Positions 1 to 8,132 of a DNA stretch of 64,000 bases are shown one piece after another (positions within the stretch are counted from its first letter, which is position 1; every line of letters begins with the position of its first letter). The DNA comes from Paraclostridium hominis (GTDB taxonomy: Bacteria > Bacillota > Clostridia > Peptostreptococcales > Peptostreptococcaceae), in NCBI RefSeq assembly GCF_014306135.1, contig NZ_JACRWD010000001.1:806001-870000 (forward strand), in the 5' to 3' direction. The notes below the pieces were generated by a model that did not search any database, had not been told where the DNA came from, and saw nothing but the letters and a program-made list of their open reading frames with translations. The position numbers and the translations under genes are program-made.

Positions 1-79
1 TAATGATTAAAAAATTGTTTGAAATTTAAGATTAAAAAGGTAATAGATAAGTTGGTGAGTTAGAATAAGTAAAATTAAA

Positions 80-152
80 TTTATATGTGGTATTATTAAG
101 AAATCATTTTTGAGAAATTCTTATAAATGTAATCAAATACCACATATAAAAT
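80..152. repeat. inverted repeat at the 3' end of a small membrane protein gene
   Basis: Two arms, TATATGTGGTAT near 82 and ATACCACATATA near 138, are complementary and enclose about 45 bp that contain a weaker AAGAA/TTCTT pairing. The element lies just past the stop of the minus-strand gene. It may act as a transcription end or be a palindromic intergenic repeat, but it has no strong T-run. Confidence 0.45.
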
Positions 153-156
153 ATTA

Positions 157-459
157 CTAATGTATAGTTATATAATTTTTTCTAAGTAAAGCATATAATA
201 TGGCTATTATTCCTATGCCTATTATTAAAGTATTAACTGATAAATTTAGTATCCCACCTATTAAGAACACTACACCCATTAATACTATAGTTAAGGCCTC
301 AAATTGAATAGTTTTTTTTCTGTCTATTTTGCCAAGTCTTTTTGATAATCTTTCAAAATACTCTTCTTTAAAAATATAATTACTAAATTTTATTTGAATA
401 AATCCAAATATAAATGCAGCTATACCAAAGAATACATATAAAAAGTTTATATTATTCAT
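157..459 (-). CDS. small multi-pass membrane protein, function unknown
   Basis: A 100-residue hydrophobic protein with about three membrane segments (roughly residues 5-25, 53-74 and 77-93) and a short basic loop in the middle. I do not recognise the family; it resembles the many DUF3784-like small membrane proteins of clostridia only in general form. The start is placed at the ATG at 459 because AGGAG sits 8 bases before it, whereas the GTG at 468 would overlap that ribosome binding site. It stands alone, with a long AT-rich spacer on its upstream side. Confidence 0.6.
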   Translation of the reverse strand: MNNINFLYVFFGIAAFIFGFIQIKFSNYIFKEEYFERLSKRLGKIDRKKTIQFEALTIVLMGVVFLIGGILNLSVNTLIIGIGIIAILYALLRKNYITIH

Positions 460-468
460 AGTTGTCAC

Positions 469-962
469 TCCTTTTTAATATTTTTATATTATATAATTTG
501 AATTAAAACTTTAGCATAAATTATTACTTAATATAAAGTTGATTTAAAATATAAAAATTACTTATATTTTATACTATTTATCTAATGTAAGATTAATAAT
601 TTGATCTTTTGAATAATACTATAGGCTTTGTAATATTTGCTAGATTGGTGTTTTTAATAATTAATTCAGTTGTGTTTAATAAGATATTGTCTTACATATT
701 ATTTAGTTTCATAGAATCAACCTTTCGTAAAAAACTTGCTATTTTTAATAAAACAATTATAAGCGCATAAGAAAATGTTGTCAACAAAGGTAATTATCAA
801 TACTAAACAATTTACAGAATTTTTAGTTATTGACTTTTCGTAAAAGTGAAGATACAATTAAAATAAATATCGGTCGACTGACTGACTGAAAAATTGAATC
901 TGATAATTAATCATAAGATAAAAATAAAATAGATAATATGTTTATGCAAAGAGAGGGAGAAT
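469..962. other. intergenic spacer with the degV promoter at its right end
   Basis: This is a 494-base AT-rich region between the membrane protein gene and degV. Apart from the degV promoter/operator at 830-889 I see no open frame with a ribosome binding site and no convincing hairpin. Confidence 0.5.
830..889 (+). promoter_or_regulatory. sigma-A promoter and putative operator for degV
   Basis: The -35 box TTGACT (830-835) and -10 box TACAAT (853-858) are 17 bp apart, a near-ideal vegetative promoter. Just downstream, at 871-889, is a locally GC-richer block with GACT repeated in tandem. It includes an imperfect palindrome centred on GTCGAC that would overlap the early transcribed region. 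Such a position suits a repressor; TetR-type regulators are an inference only. Confidence 0.65.
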
Positions 963-1802
963 ATGAGTAAAATAAAAATAATAACAGACAGTTCGTGTGA
1001 TTTAAATAAAGATATAGTTGAAAGATATAACATAGGTGTAGTTGGTCTTAATGTATCTTTTGGAAAAGATACTTATGTTGATGGAGAAATAAGTAATGAA
1101 GATTTTTATAAAAGAATGGCTAATGAAAAAGAACTTCCTAAAACATCTTGCCCATCACCTGATAAATTTACAAAAGCTTATAATTGTGATGAAGATGAAG
1201 TTTTAGTAATTACTATAACATCTAAGCTATCAGCTACATACTCAACTGCAGTACTTGCTAAAAATATGTTTTTAGAAGAAAATTCTAATAAAAATATAAA
1301 AATAATAGATAGTGAAAGTGGATCAATAGGTCAAGGACTTTTAGTAGTTAAAGCTGCTCAGTTAGCAGAAAAAGGAATGTCTTTGGATGAAATAGCTAAT
1401 GAGATTGAAAAATTAAAAAAAGATATAGTATTTTTTGGAGCACTTGAAACTTTAGAAAATGCAATCAAAGGTGGAAGAATAAATCCATTAGCAGGAAAGC
1501 TTATAAATGCATTAAATTTTAAAGTTATAATACAGGTTATTGATGGAGTAGTTAAGCCTGTTGATAAGGCAAGAGGAGATAATAATTCTATCAAAAAGGT
1601 AATTGAAAATATTTTAAAATCAGTTGGAGAAAATAAAAATAAAGTGTTGGCAATAGGCCATGCTAATTGTTTAGAAAAAGCTTTAAAGGTTAAAGAAATT
1701 ATGGTTAAAGAAAATAATTTTAAAGATGTAACTATAAGTGAAGTAGGCTCAGTTATGGGTACATATGCTTCAAAAGGAGCTATTTTAATAAGTATTTTAT
1801 AG
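963..1802 (+). CDS. DegV family protein (fatty-acid-binding, FakB-like)
   Basis: A 279-residue protein that covers the whole DegV fold. It begins with the family signature TDSSCDL (residues 8-14), has the CPSPDKF stretch near 59 and the TSKLSATYST segment near 82 that lines the lipid pocket. DegV/FakB proteins bind a fatty acid and present it to the FakA kinase, so that exogenous fatty acids enter phospholipid synthesis; some clostridial paralogues have no known partner. No fakA is nearby. A GAGGGAG ribosome binding site precedes the ATG. It appears monocistronic behind its own promoter and tandem-GACT operator. Confidence 0.9.
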   Translation: MSKIKIITDSSCDLNKDIVERYNIGVVGLNVSFGKDTYVDGEISNEDFYKRMANEKELPKTSCPSPDKFTKAYNCDEDEVLVITITSKLSATYSTAVLAKNMFLEENSNKNIKIIDSESGSIGQGLLVVKAAQLAEKGMSLDEIANEIEKLKKDIVFFGALETLENAIKGGRINPLAGKLINALNFKVIIQVIDGVVKPVDKARGDNNSIKKVIENILKSVGENKNKVLAIGHANCLEKALKVKEIMVKENNFKDVTISEVGSVMGTYASKGAILISIL

Positions 1803-2296
1803 ATCATTAACATATTCATAGCAGTAATCCATACTATTAACAAGTTTACATAATTTTTATAAAGTAAAGTAGAAGGTTGCACAAAAAATTACTATATTAG
1901 AGTTATGTAGAATATAGTATGTATTATTATATATAATAGTATGATTTACTTTATTTAGACTAAAAGTAATGATAAATTTCTAAGTTGTTTATGAAATAAT
2001 AGAAGATATTAAGTTGAAAAATTTAAATAATATAATCTCATTACATGAATCATCTTTTGATTTAAATCAAAGAAGCACTGTAAAAAGCTTATTTTAATAT
2101 AGATTTAGAAAAATGAATAATAGGTTTAAAAGACTATATAGAATATGTACATTTATATTTTAATGATGATAGGTTTAATTACATAATGTATTTAAAAAAG
2201 ATAAAGTAAATCCTTTTATATGCTTAGAGTATACTGTAAGTGATATAAAAGAGGAAATTAGAAGAGTTAAAAAAGCTTTAACTGAATAGATTAAAT
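1803..2296 (+). pseudogene. decayed coding relic between degV and oppF
   Basis: The spacer contains no intact gene, but the final 30 codons of a frame can be read at 2200-2289, ending in EIRRVKKALTE and a stop. It is interrupted upstream by stops in all frames. The look of the fragment (hydrophobic strand, then a charged helix) would fit the C-terminus of a TIM-barrel sugar isomerase, but that is a guess. A second AT-rich hairpin is visible near 1890-1945. Confidence 0.3.
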
Positions 2297-2342
2297 AAAA
2301 AAGAGCAGCAAAATAATTTAGATTAAGTGAGTGCTCTTTTTT
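2297..2342. terminator. bidirectional terminator downstream of the oppDF pair
   Basis: The stem AAAAAAGAGCA / TGCTCTTTTTT has A/T runs on both sides, so it can stop transcription on either strand. It lies 26 bp past the oppF stop. Confidence 0.85.
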
Positions 2343-2367
2343 ATTTAGATTTTTTATGATTTAAGTA

Positions 2368-3321
2368 TTAAACTAAGTGACAAGCAACTAGATGATTATC
2401 TCCAATTGATTTGTACGTAGGAGCTATTTCTTTACAAACTTTCATAGAATAAGGACATCTAGTATGAAATTTACATCCATTAGGGGGATTACTAGGAGAT
2501 GGAATATCACCTTTAAGTATAATACGATCTTTTTTTATTGTTGGATCAGGTATAGGAATAGCAGATAACAAAGCTTTTGTATATGGATGAACAGGATTTT
2601 TATAAAGCTCATCTTTTGGAGCAATTTCTACCATAGAACCTAAATACATTACAGCAACTCTATTTGCAATATGTTTGACAACACTTAAATCATGAGATAT
2701 AAACAAATAAGATAAGTTATACTTTTCTTGAGATTCCATTAATAAATTTATAATTTGAGATTGAATAGAAACATCAAGTGCAGATACTGGTTCATCACAA
2801 ACTATTAATTCTGGATTTAAAGCTAAAGCTCTTGCTATTCCAATTCTTTGTCTTTGTCCTCCTGAAAATTCACTAAGCTTTTTTTGCAAATGATAACTTG
2901 AAAGCCCACAGCTATTTGCAACTTCTAAAACTTCATCTTTAATTTCATTAGTTGAAACTAATTTATGTTCAAGTAGAGCTTCTCCTATTATTTTTTCAAC
3001 ATTCATTCTAGGATTTAGAGAGCTAAAAGGGTCTTGAAAAATCATTTGCATCTTAGGCCTTAATTGTCTAAGTTCTTCTTTACTTATATCATGTATATGT
3101 ATTTTATTAAAAATTACATCACCACTTGTTTTTTCATGTAATCTAAGTATTGTTTTACCAGTAGTTGATTTTCCACATCCAGATTCACCAACTATTGCAA
3201 GGGTTTCTCCTTTTTTTAACTCAAAAGATATATCATCAACAGCTTTTATATATTTTTTTTCTTTATTAAAAAATCCTTGATTTATTTCAAAATACTTCTT
3301 TAAATTTTTAACTTTTAACAT
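2368..3321 (-). CDS. oppF: oligopeptide/dipeptide ABC transporter ATP-binding protein (OppF/DppF type)
   Basis: A 317-residue cytoplasmic ATPase that powers peptide import with OppD and the permeases. Visible motifs are Walker A GESGCGKSTTG, signature SGGQRQRIG and Walker B VCDEPVSALD. A C-terminal oligopeptide-transporter tail carries CKFHTRCPYSMKVC, the cysteine cluster typical of OppD/F-type ATPases. The frame extends 10 codons further upstream, but the ATG at 3321 is chosen because GAGGGGG lies 7 bases before it. It overlaps the end of oppD by 14 bp, so the two are translationally coupled. Binding protein and permeases lie on the opposite strand. Confidence 0.93.
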   Translation of the reverse strand: MLKVKNLKKYFEINQGFFNKEKKYIKAVDDISFELKKGETLAIVGESGCGKSTTGKTILRLHEKTSGDVIFNKIHIHDISKEELRQLRPKMQMIFQDPFSSLNPRMNVEKIIGEALLEHKLVSTNEIKDEVLEVANSCGLSSYHLQKKLSEFSGGQRQRIGIARALALNPELIVCDEPVSALDVSIQSQIINLLMESQEKYNLSYLFISHDLSVVKHIANRVAVMYLGSMVEIAPKDELYKNPVHPYTKALLSAIPIPDPTIKKDRIILKGDIPSPSNPPNGCKFHTRCPYSMKVCKEIAPTYKSIGDNHLVACHLV

Positions 3322-4297
3322 TATTATCCCCCTCATAAATCCAACAGGCAACCTTTTGATTATTTTCTAAAGTTTTGAGTGAAGGTATACTAGATTTACA
3401 CCTATCAAATGATTTTTCACATCTATCACTAAAATAACAGCATTCAGGAATCTCTATAGGATTTGGAACTTGTCCAGGTATAGAATATAACTTATTACTG
3501 CTTTGTAAAAGGCTAGGTTTTGATTTTAAAAGACCTTTAGTATAAGGATGTTTAGGGTTTTTAAATATATCTAAAACACTTCCTATTTCGACTACTTTAC
3601 CGGCATACATAACAACGACTTTATCACACATTTCAGCAACTACACCTAGGTCGTGAGTTATGAGCATTATAGATGTGTTAAATTTATCTTTTATATCTTT
3701 CATAAGTTGTAGAATCTGAGATTGAATAGTTACATCTAAGGCTGTAGTTGGTTCATCTGCTATTAGTAGCTTTGGATTACAAGAAAGAGCTATAGCAATC
3801 ATAATTCTTTGTCTCATACCTCCTGATAATTCATGAGGATATGAGTTATATATTTCATCAGGTCTAGGAATATCAACTAATTTTATCATCTCAATAGCTT
3901 TTTTTTGAGCTTCACTTTTAGATGTTTTTTGATGAAGAATTATTCCTTCTGATATTTGTTTACCTATAGTTAAAGCTGGATTTAAAGAAGTCATAGGCTC
4001 TTGAAATATCATGGATATATCATTACCTCTAATTTTTCTTAACTCTTTTTCACTCATGGAAAGTATACTATTTCCCTCAAATAGTATATCTCCACCTTCT
4101 ATTTTCCCCTGAGGTGAGGGTAAAAGTCTCATAAGAGATAAGGCAGTAACTGACTTACCGCATCCAGATTCTCCTACAATTCCTACAGTTTCACCTTTTT
4201 TTATTTCAAAACTTACATCATTTACACTTTTAACTACCCCTTTATTAGTATGAAAGTAAGTTTTTAGATTTTTAAACTCCACAAATGGTCTATTCAT
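3308..4297 (-). CDS. oppD: oligopeptide/dipeptide ABC transporter ATP-binding protein (OppD/DppD type)
   Basis: A 329-residue ATPase partner of OppF. It has Walker A GESGCGKSVTA, signature LSGGMRQRIM, Walker B LLIADEPTTALD and the C-terminal CCYFSDRCEKSFDRC cluster of the OppD/DppD family; in some clostridial homologues this cluster binds an iron-sulfur centre. It is first in a two-gene minus-strand operon and is transcribed away from the binding protein gene at 4541. The 243-bp intergenic region must hold both promoters. No recognisable minus-strand promoter was identified. Confidence 0.93.
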   Translation of the reverse strand: MNRPFVEFKNLKTYFHTNKGVVKSVNDVSFEIKKGETVGIVGESGCGKSVTALSLMRLLPSPQGKIEGGDILFEGNSILSMSEKELRKIRGNDISMIFQEPMTSLNPALTIGKQISEGIILHQKTSKSEAQKKAIEMIKLVDIPRPDEIYNSYPHELSGGMRQRIMIAIALSCNPKLLIADEPTTALDVTIQSQILQLMKDIKDKFNTSIMLITHDLGVVAEMCDKVVVMYAGKVVEIGSVLDIFKNPKHPYTKGLLKSKPSLLQSSNKLYSIPGQVPNPIEIPECCYFSDRCEKSFDRCKSSIPSLKTLENNQKVACWIYEGDNNVKS

Positions 4298-4385
4298 ATT
4301 ATGATAATTTCCTTTCTTAAATAAAAACTATATCATCTAATTATTTTATTTTTAAAAAATTCTAAAATCAATGAAAAAAGGGAAA

Positions 4386-4468
4386 ATATAGAAAAATACT
4401 ATGAATATTTAAATGTATATAGTATTTTTCTATATATATTGAAAGATATATGGTAAATTTAGTAATAT
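4386..4468 (+). promoter_or_regulatory. 17-16-17 dyad operator plus sigma-A promoter for oppA
   Basis: A perfect inverted repeat (arms 4386-4402 and 4419-4435, 16-bp spacer) ends 3 bp before a TTGAAA -35 box (4439-4444). An 18-bp spacer and TAATAT -10 box (4463-4468) follow. The same architecture with nearly identical arms is found upstream of cysK at 10308-10389. The arms begin ATATAGAA and end CTAT. This is probably the site of a dimeric or tetrameric regulator. Confidence 0.75.
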
Positions 4469-4540
4469 TAAGAAGCATTGAGGGGAAAAATGCACAAAAA
4501 TAACAAAAAATAATTTAAAAAAGGTTTATTAGGAGGAAAA

Positions 4541-6103
4541 ATGAAATTTAAGAAAGTCGCATCTATGGTATTAGTAGGAATTACTATGTTAGCATTTACT
4601 GGATGTAGTAATGGGGGAGAAAATAAACAAGCAAGTGATAAATCAACTGGGGGAACAATAGTACTACCGTTAGCAAGTGATCCAGATGTTTTAAATACTG
4701 CATTTGCAAACGTTAAAGAGGCAAGTTTAGCTGCTCATTTATTATATTCACCACTATATACATACGAAAAAGGTGATTTAACTTATTATTTAGCAGATAA
4801 AGTAGATTTCAAAGATAGTAAGGAATTAAATATAACTTTAAAGAAAGATTTAAAATGGCATGATGGTAAACCTATAACAGCTGATGATATAGTATTTACA
4901 ATAAATACAGTTCTAGATGAAAAACAAAATTCACCAGCTAGACAATATTTACTTATAGAAGAAGAGCCTGTAGTGGCTGAAAAGGTTGATGATTTAACTG
5001 TAAAGATAAAGTTACCAACTGCAAGTGAGGCATTTTTATATAATATGTCTAGGGTATCACCAATACCAAAGCATGTATTTGAAGGAGAAGCTGATATAGC
5101 TAAATCTGAGAAAAATAATACTCCAGTAGGATCAGGTGCTTTCAAATTTAAAGAGTGGAATAAAGGGGAAAGCTTAATATTTGAGAAAAATGAAGATTAC
5201 TTTGGAGGAGAGCCTAAGGCTGATACGGTAGCTTTAAAAATAGTTCCTAATGAAGCAAGTCAAGAAGCTGCTATGAATAATGGAGAATTAACTTTAATGA
5301 AAGCTAACCCAGAAACTTTCAAAAAAGCTAAAGATAATGATAAATTACAAACTTATACACATAGCGAAAATAGATTAAATTATATTGTATTTAATCAAAA
5401 TATAGATAGTATGAAAAATAAAAAGGTTAGACAGGCTATATCTTATGCATTTGATAGAAATGAAATGATAGATTCTGCATATGGAGAAGAAAAGTCTAAA
5501 CCAGCTAAATCGATATTAGTTCCAGAAGCTGATTTTTATACAGAAAAAGATGTAGAAGGATATGATCATGATTTAGAAAAGGCAAAAAATTTACTAAGCG
5601 AAAGTGGAGTAACTGTTGATAAAGTTAAAATAGGATATAACAATGCTAGATTTGGACATAAAAACTATGCATTAGTTGCACAACAACAATTAAAAGAATT
5701 AGGAATAGAAGCTGAGATCGTTCCTTATGAAAGTAAAGCATTCTTTGATGTATTATTTAGTGATAGTAAAGAGTGTGATATGTATGTAAATGGATATGCT
5801 TGGGGATTAGAGCCTAACCCATATAGAGGTATGTTTGAGACAGGTACTTACCACAATCAAACTAACTACTCAAATCCAGAAGTTGATAAATTATGGAATG
5901 AAGGGGCTAAAGAATTAAATAAAGAAAAGCGTCAAGAAATATATGAAAAAATACAATCTTTAGTATCTCAAGATGCTCCTGTTTACACTATAGACTATGA
6001 ACAAAATTTAATGGTAGCACAAAAAGGGTTAAAAGGTATGAAGGAAGCAAAACCTAAGAGTGTACTTATGTTTGAAGATTGGTCAAAAGTATATGTAGAT
6101 TAA
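4541..6103 (+). CDS. peptide ABC transporter substrate-binding lipoprotein (OppA/DppA family)
   Basis: A 520-residue SBP_bac_5 family protein. The signal peptide ends in the lipobox FTGC (Cys22). The normal order of halves is seen: N-terminal lobe with KWHDGKPITADDIVF near 105, hinge, then the VRQAISYAFDR segment near 295 and the C-terminal lobe. It captures peptides outside the membrane for the permeases encoded next. A terminator-like hairpin after the stop (6122-6146) probably lets this gene be expressed more strongly than the permeases. The promoter shares its operator with cysK, so cysteine- or sulfur-responsive control and uptake of sulfur-containing peptides are possible (inference). 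Confidence 0.92.
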   Translation: MKFKKVASMVLVGITMLAFTGCSNGGENKQASDKSTGGTIVLPLASDPDVLNTAFANVKEASLAAHLLYSPLYTYEKGDLTYYLADKVDFKDSKELNITLKKDLKWHDGKPITADDIVFTINTVLDEKQNSPARQYLLIEEEPVVAEKVDDLTVKIKLPTASEAFLYNMSRVSPIPKHVFEGEADIAKSEKNNTPVGSGAFKFKEWNKGESLIFEKNEDYFGGEPKADTVALKIVPNEASQEAAMNNGELTLMKANPETFKKAKDNDKLQTYTHSENRLNYIVFNQNIDSMKNKKVRQAISYAFDRNEMIDSAYGEEKSKPAKSILVPEADFYTEKDVEGYDHDLEKAKNLLSESGVTVDKVKIGYNNARFGHKNYALVAQQQLKELGIEAEIVPYESKAFFDVLFSDSKECDMYVNGYAWGLEPNPYRGMFETGTYHNQTNYSNPEVDKLWNEGAKELNKEKRQEIYEKIQSLVSQDAPVYTIDYEQNLMVAQKGLKGMKEAKPKSVLMFEDWSKVYVD

Positions 6104-6121
6104 TTATTATTAAAAAATAGT

Positions 6122-6146
6122 AAAAAGGAGGGTTACCTCCTTTTTT
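6122..6146 (+). terminator. intra-operon attenuating terminator between oppA and dppB
   Basis: The stem GGAGG/CCTCC with a GTTA loop, preceded by five A and followed by six T, lies 18 bp past the oppA stop and 25 bp before the permease start. It would reduce read-through into the permeases, as in many peptide importer operons. Confidence 0.8.
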
Positions 6147-6171
6147 AATTTATTAAAATTTTGGAGGGGTT

Positions 6172-7131
6172 ATGTTTAAGTTAATACTTAAAAGATTTAA
6201 GACACTAATACCTATGTTAGTAATTATATCTATAATTTCTTTTGGACTTTTAGAATTAGCACCTGGAGATCCTTCAGATGCTTATATAACACCACTTATG
6301 AGTTATGAAGAAATTGAAAATATAAAAAGTAATATGGGGTTAGATAAACCTGTTTATGTAAGATATATAAATTGGGTGAAAAATACATTAACAGGTGATT
6401 TAGGTGTTTCTTATATAAATCATGCACCTGTAGCAGAACAAGTAATGGAGAAATTTGAAAACACTTTAGTACTGATGGGAACTTCTTTAATTGTATCAAT
6501 TGCAATTTCTATACCAATGGGAATTTTATTTGCTGTAAAGAAAAATTCAATAATAAGTAAAATTGGAGCAATTATAAACAATATAGGGGTATCTATACCT
6601 TCCTTTTGGATAGGTATGATATTAATTGGAATATTTTCCGTAAATTTAGGAATGTTTCCAACTGGAGGTATGCATAGCATAGGAAATGATTCTTTTTTAG
6701 ATTTGGCTAAACACTTAGTTTTACCAGTAATAACTATTAGTTTATACAATATAGCTGTTTTTACTAATTATGTTGAGACTAGTGTATCACAAGAATTAAA
6801 AAAACAATATGTAATAACAGCAAGAGCAAAAGGTTTTTCACAAGGAGTTGTTCTTTTTAAGCATGTATTGATAAACTCATTAACATCTATAATAACTATA
6901 CTAGGTATGAGTATTCAAAGACTTGTTACAGGGGCATTTGTTACTGAAGTTGTTTTTGCATGGCCGGGAATGGGAAGACTTATGATAGATTCAATATTTT
7001 CTAGAGATTATCCTATGATAATGGCTATAACTATGATGTCTGCACTGTTTTTAATATTAGGAAACTTAATTGCAGATATATTATATATAGTAGTTGATCC
7101 TAAGGTTAGGGCAAACAAAGGAGGATTTTAA
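6172..7131 (+). CDS. dppB: peptide ABC transporter permease (DppB/OppB type)
   Basis: A 319-residue inner-membrane permease with an N-terminal anchor (IPMLVIISIISFGLLELAPG), the PGDPSD segment typical of DppB and five further helices. The EAA loop is visible as ARAKGFSQGVVLFKHVLINS near 220, the contact site for the ATPases. GGAGGGG precedes the ATG. It is followed 1 bp later by dppC, with the ribosome binding site of dppC inside its last codons. Confidence 0.93.
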   Translation: MFKLILKRFKTLIPMLVIISIISFGLLELAPGDPSDAYITPLMSYEEIENIKSNMGLDKPVYVRYINWVKNTLTGDLGVSYINHAPVAEQVMEKFENTLVLMGTSLIVSIAISIPMGILFAVKKNSIISKIGAIINNIGVSIPSFWIGMILIGIFSVNLGMFPTGGMHSIGNDSFLDLAKHLVLPVITISLYNIAVFTNYVETSVSQELKKQYVITARAKGFSQGVVLFKHVLINSLTSIITILGMSIQRLVTGAFVTEVVFAWPGMGRLMIDSIFSRDYPMIMAITMMSALFLILGNLIADILYIVVDPKVRANKGGF

Positions 7132-7132
7132 T

Positions 7133-7954
7133 ATGATGAAAGAATTAATAAAGAGCATGAAACAAGATAAATCCTTTGGTTTTGCTATAATAATCTTAAG
7201 CATAATAGTAATTATGGTAACTCTTTCATTTGTTTTAAATATAGATCCAAATGTAATTGATACTACTCAAAAACTTAGTTCTCCTAGTATTAAGCATATA
7301 TTTGGTACGGATGAATTAGGTAGGGATTATTTCGCGAGGGCACTTTATGGGGGAAGAATTTCTTTAAGTGTAGGTATAGTTGCCATGATAATTTCTATAA
7401 TCATCGGAACGATAGTAGGAGTAACTAGTGGATATTTAGGTGGAAAAATAGATAATTTTATAATGAGAATTATAGATATACTTATGAGTATTCCAAGCTT
7501 TTTAGTTTTAATAGTTTTAAATAGCTTCTTAAGGCCGAGTGTTAGCACTATTATTATAATAATAGGACTTTTAAGTTGGATGGATGTAGCTAGAGTTGTT
7601 AGGGGAGAAACTATTAAAATAAAGCAAAATGAATATTGTCTTGCTGCAAAGGCACTGGGTATAAAAAATAAAAATATAGTAATTAGACATATAATTCCAA
7701 ATCTAAAAGATATAATACTAGTTGCAGGGTCTTTAAATATAGCAAGTGCAATATTAACTGAATCTGCTCTTAGTTTTTTAGGATTAGGGGTGCAGTTACC
7801 ACTTGCATCATGGGGGAATATGCTACAAGATGCACAAAAGTATATGTTTGATAAATTGTACCTAGCTGTATTTCCAGGAATACTTATATTTATAACAGTT
7901 ATAAGTTTAACTATTATAAGCAAAAAGTTATCAGGTAAAAATGACTTAAATTAA
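7133..7954 (+). CDS. dppC: peptide ABC transporter permease (DppC/OppC type)
   Basis: A 273-residue permease with an N-terminal cytosolic tail, a first helix near residues 17-37, the FGTDELGRDYFARALYGGR motif typical of DppC, and the EAA loop AAKALGIKNKNIVIRHIIPN near 170. It pairs with DppB to form the channel driven by OppD/OppF across the divergent intergenic region. ATG 7133 is chosen over an upstream in-frame codon because AGGAGG lies 8 bases before it. A strong terminator follows. Confidence 0.93.
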   Translation: MMKELIKSMKQDKSFGFAIIILSIIVIMVTLSFVLNIDPNVIDTTQKLSSPSIKHIFGTDELGRDYFARALYGGRISLSVGIVAMIISIIIGTIVGVTSGYLGGKIDNFIMRIIDILMSIPSFLVLIVLNSFLRPSVSTIIIIIGLLSWMDVARVVRGETIKIKQNEYCLAAKALGIKNKNIVIRHIIPNLKDIILVAGSLNIASAILTESALSFLGLGVQLPLASWGNMLQDAQKYMFDKLYLAVFPGILIFITVISLTIISKKLSGKNDLN

Positions 7955-7971
7955 AAAATAAAATGATAAAT

Positions 7972-8018
7972 AAAGAGTTGAAGTTTGAGCAAAGTTAGAT
8001 CTTACTTCAACTCTTTTT
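7972..8018 (+). terminator. terminator of the oppA-dppBC operon
   Basis: The stem AAAGAGTTGAAGT / ACTTCAACTCTTT with a loop of about 20 bases and a following T-run. Confidence 0.88.
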
Positions 8019-8132
8019 ATTTAATTATAATTATATTATAATATTTAAAAATAACATATAAAATAAAGTAATATTAATAATTGTATATAAAATAATTAAA
8101 TAAATACTAAAATTATAAAGGAGGTGAAGTAT

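Noticed and set aside
871..889. Short tandem repeat considered as CRISPR-like
   Set aside because: The unit is only 4 bp with no spacers. No array of regular repeats was seen anywhere in the window.
7345..7923. Long open frame on the minus strand inside dppC
   Set aside because: It lies antisense to a clear permease gene, has no ribosome binding site and encodes an Ile/Leu-rich shadow sequence typical of AT-rich hydrophobic genes.
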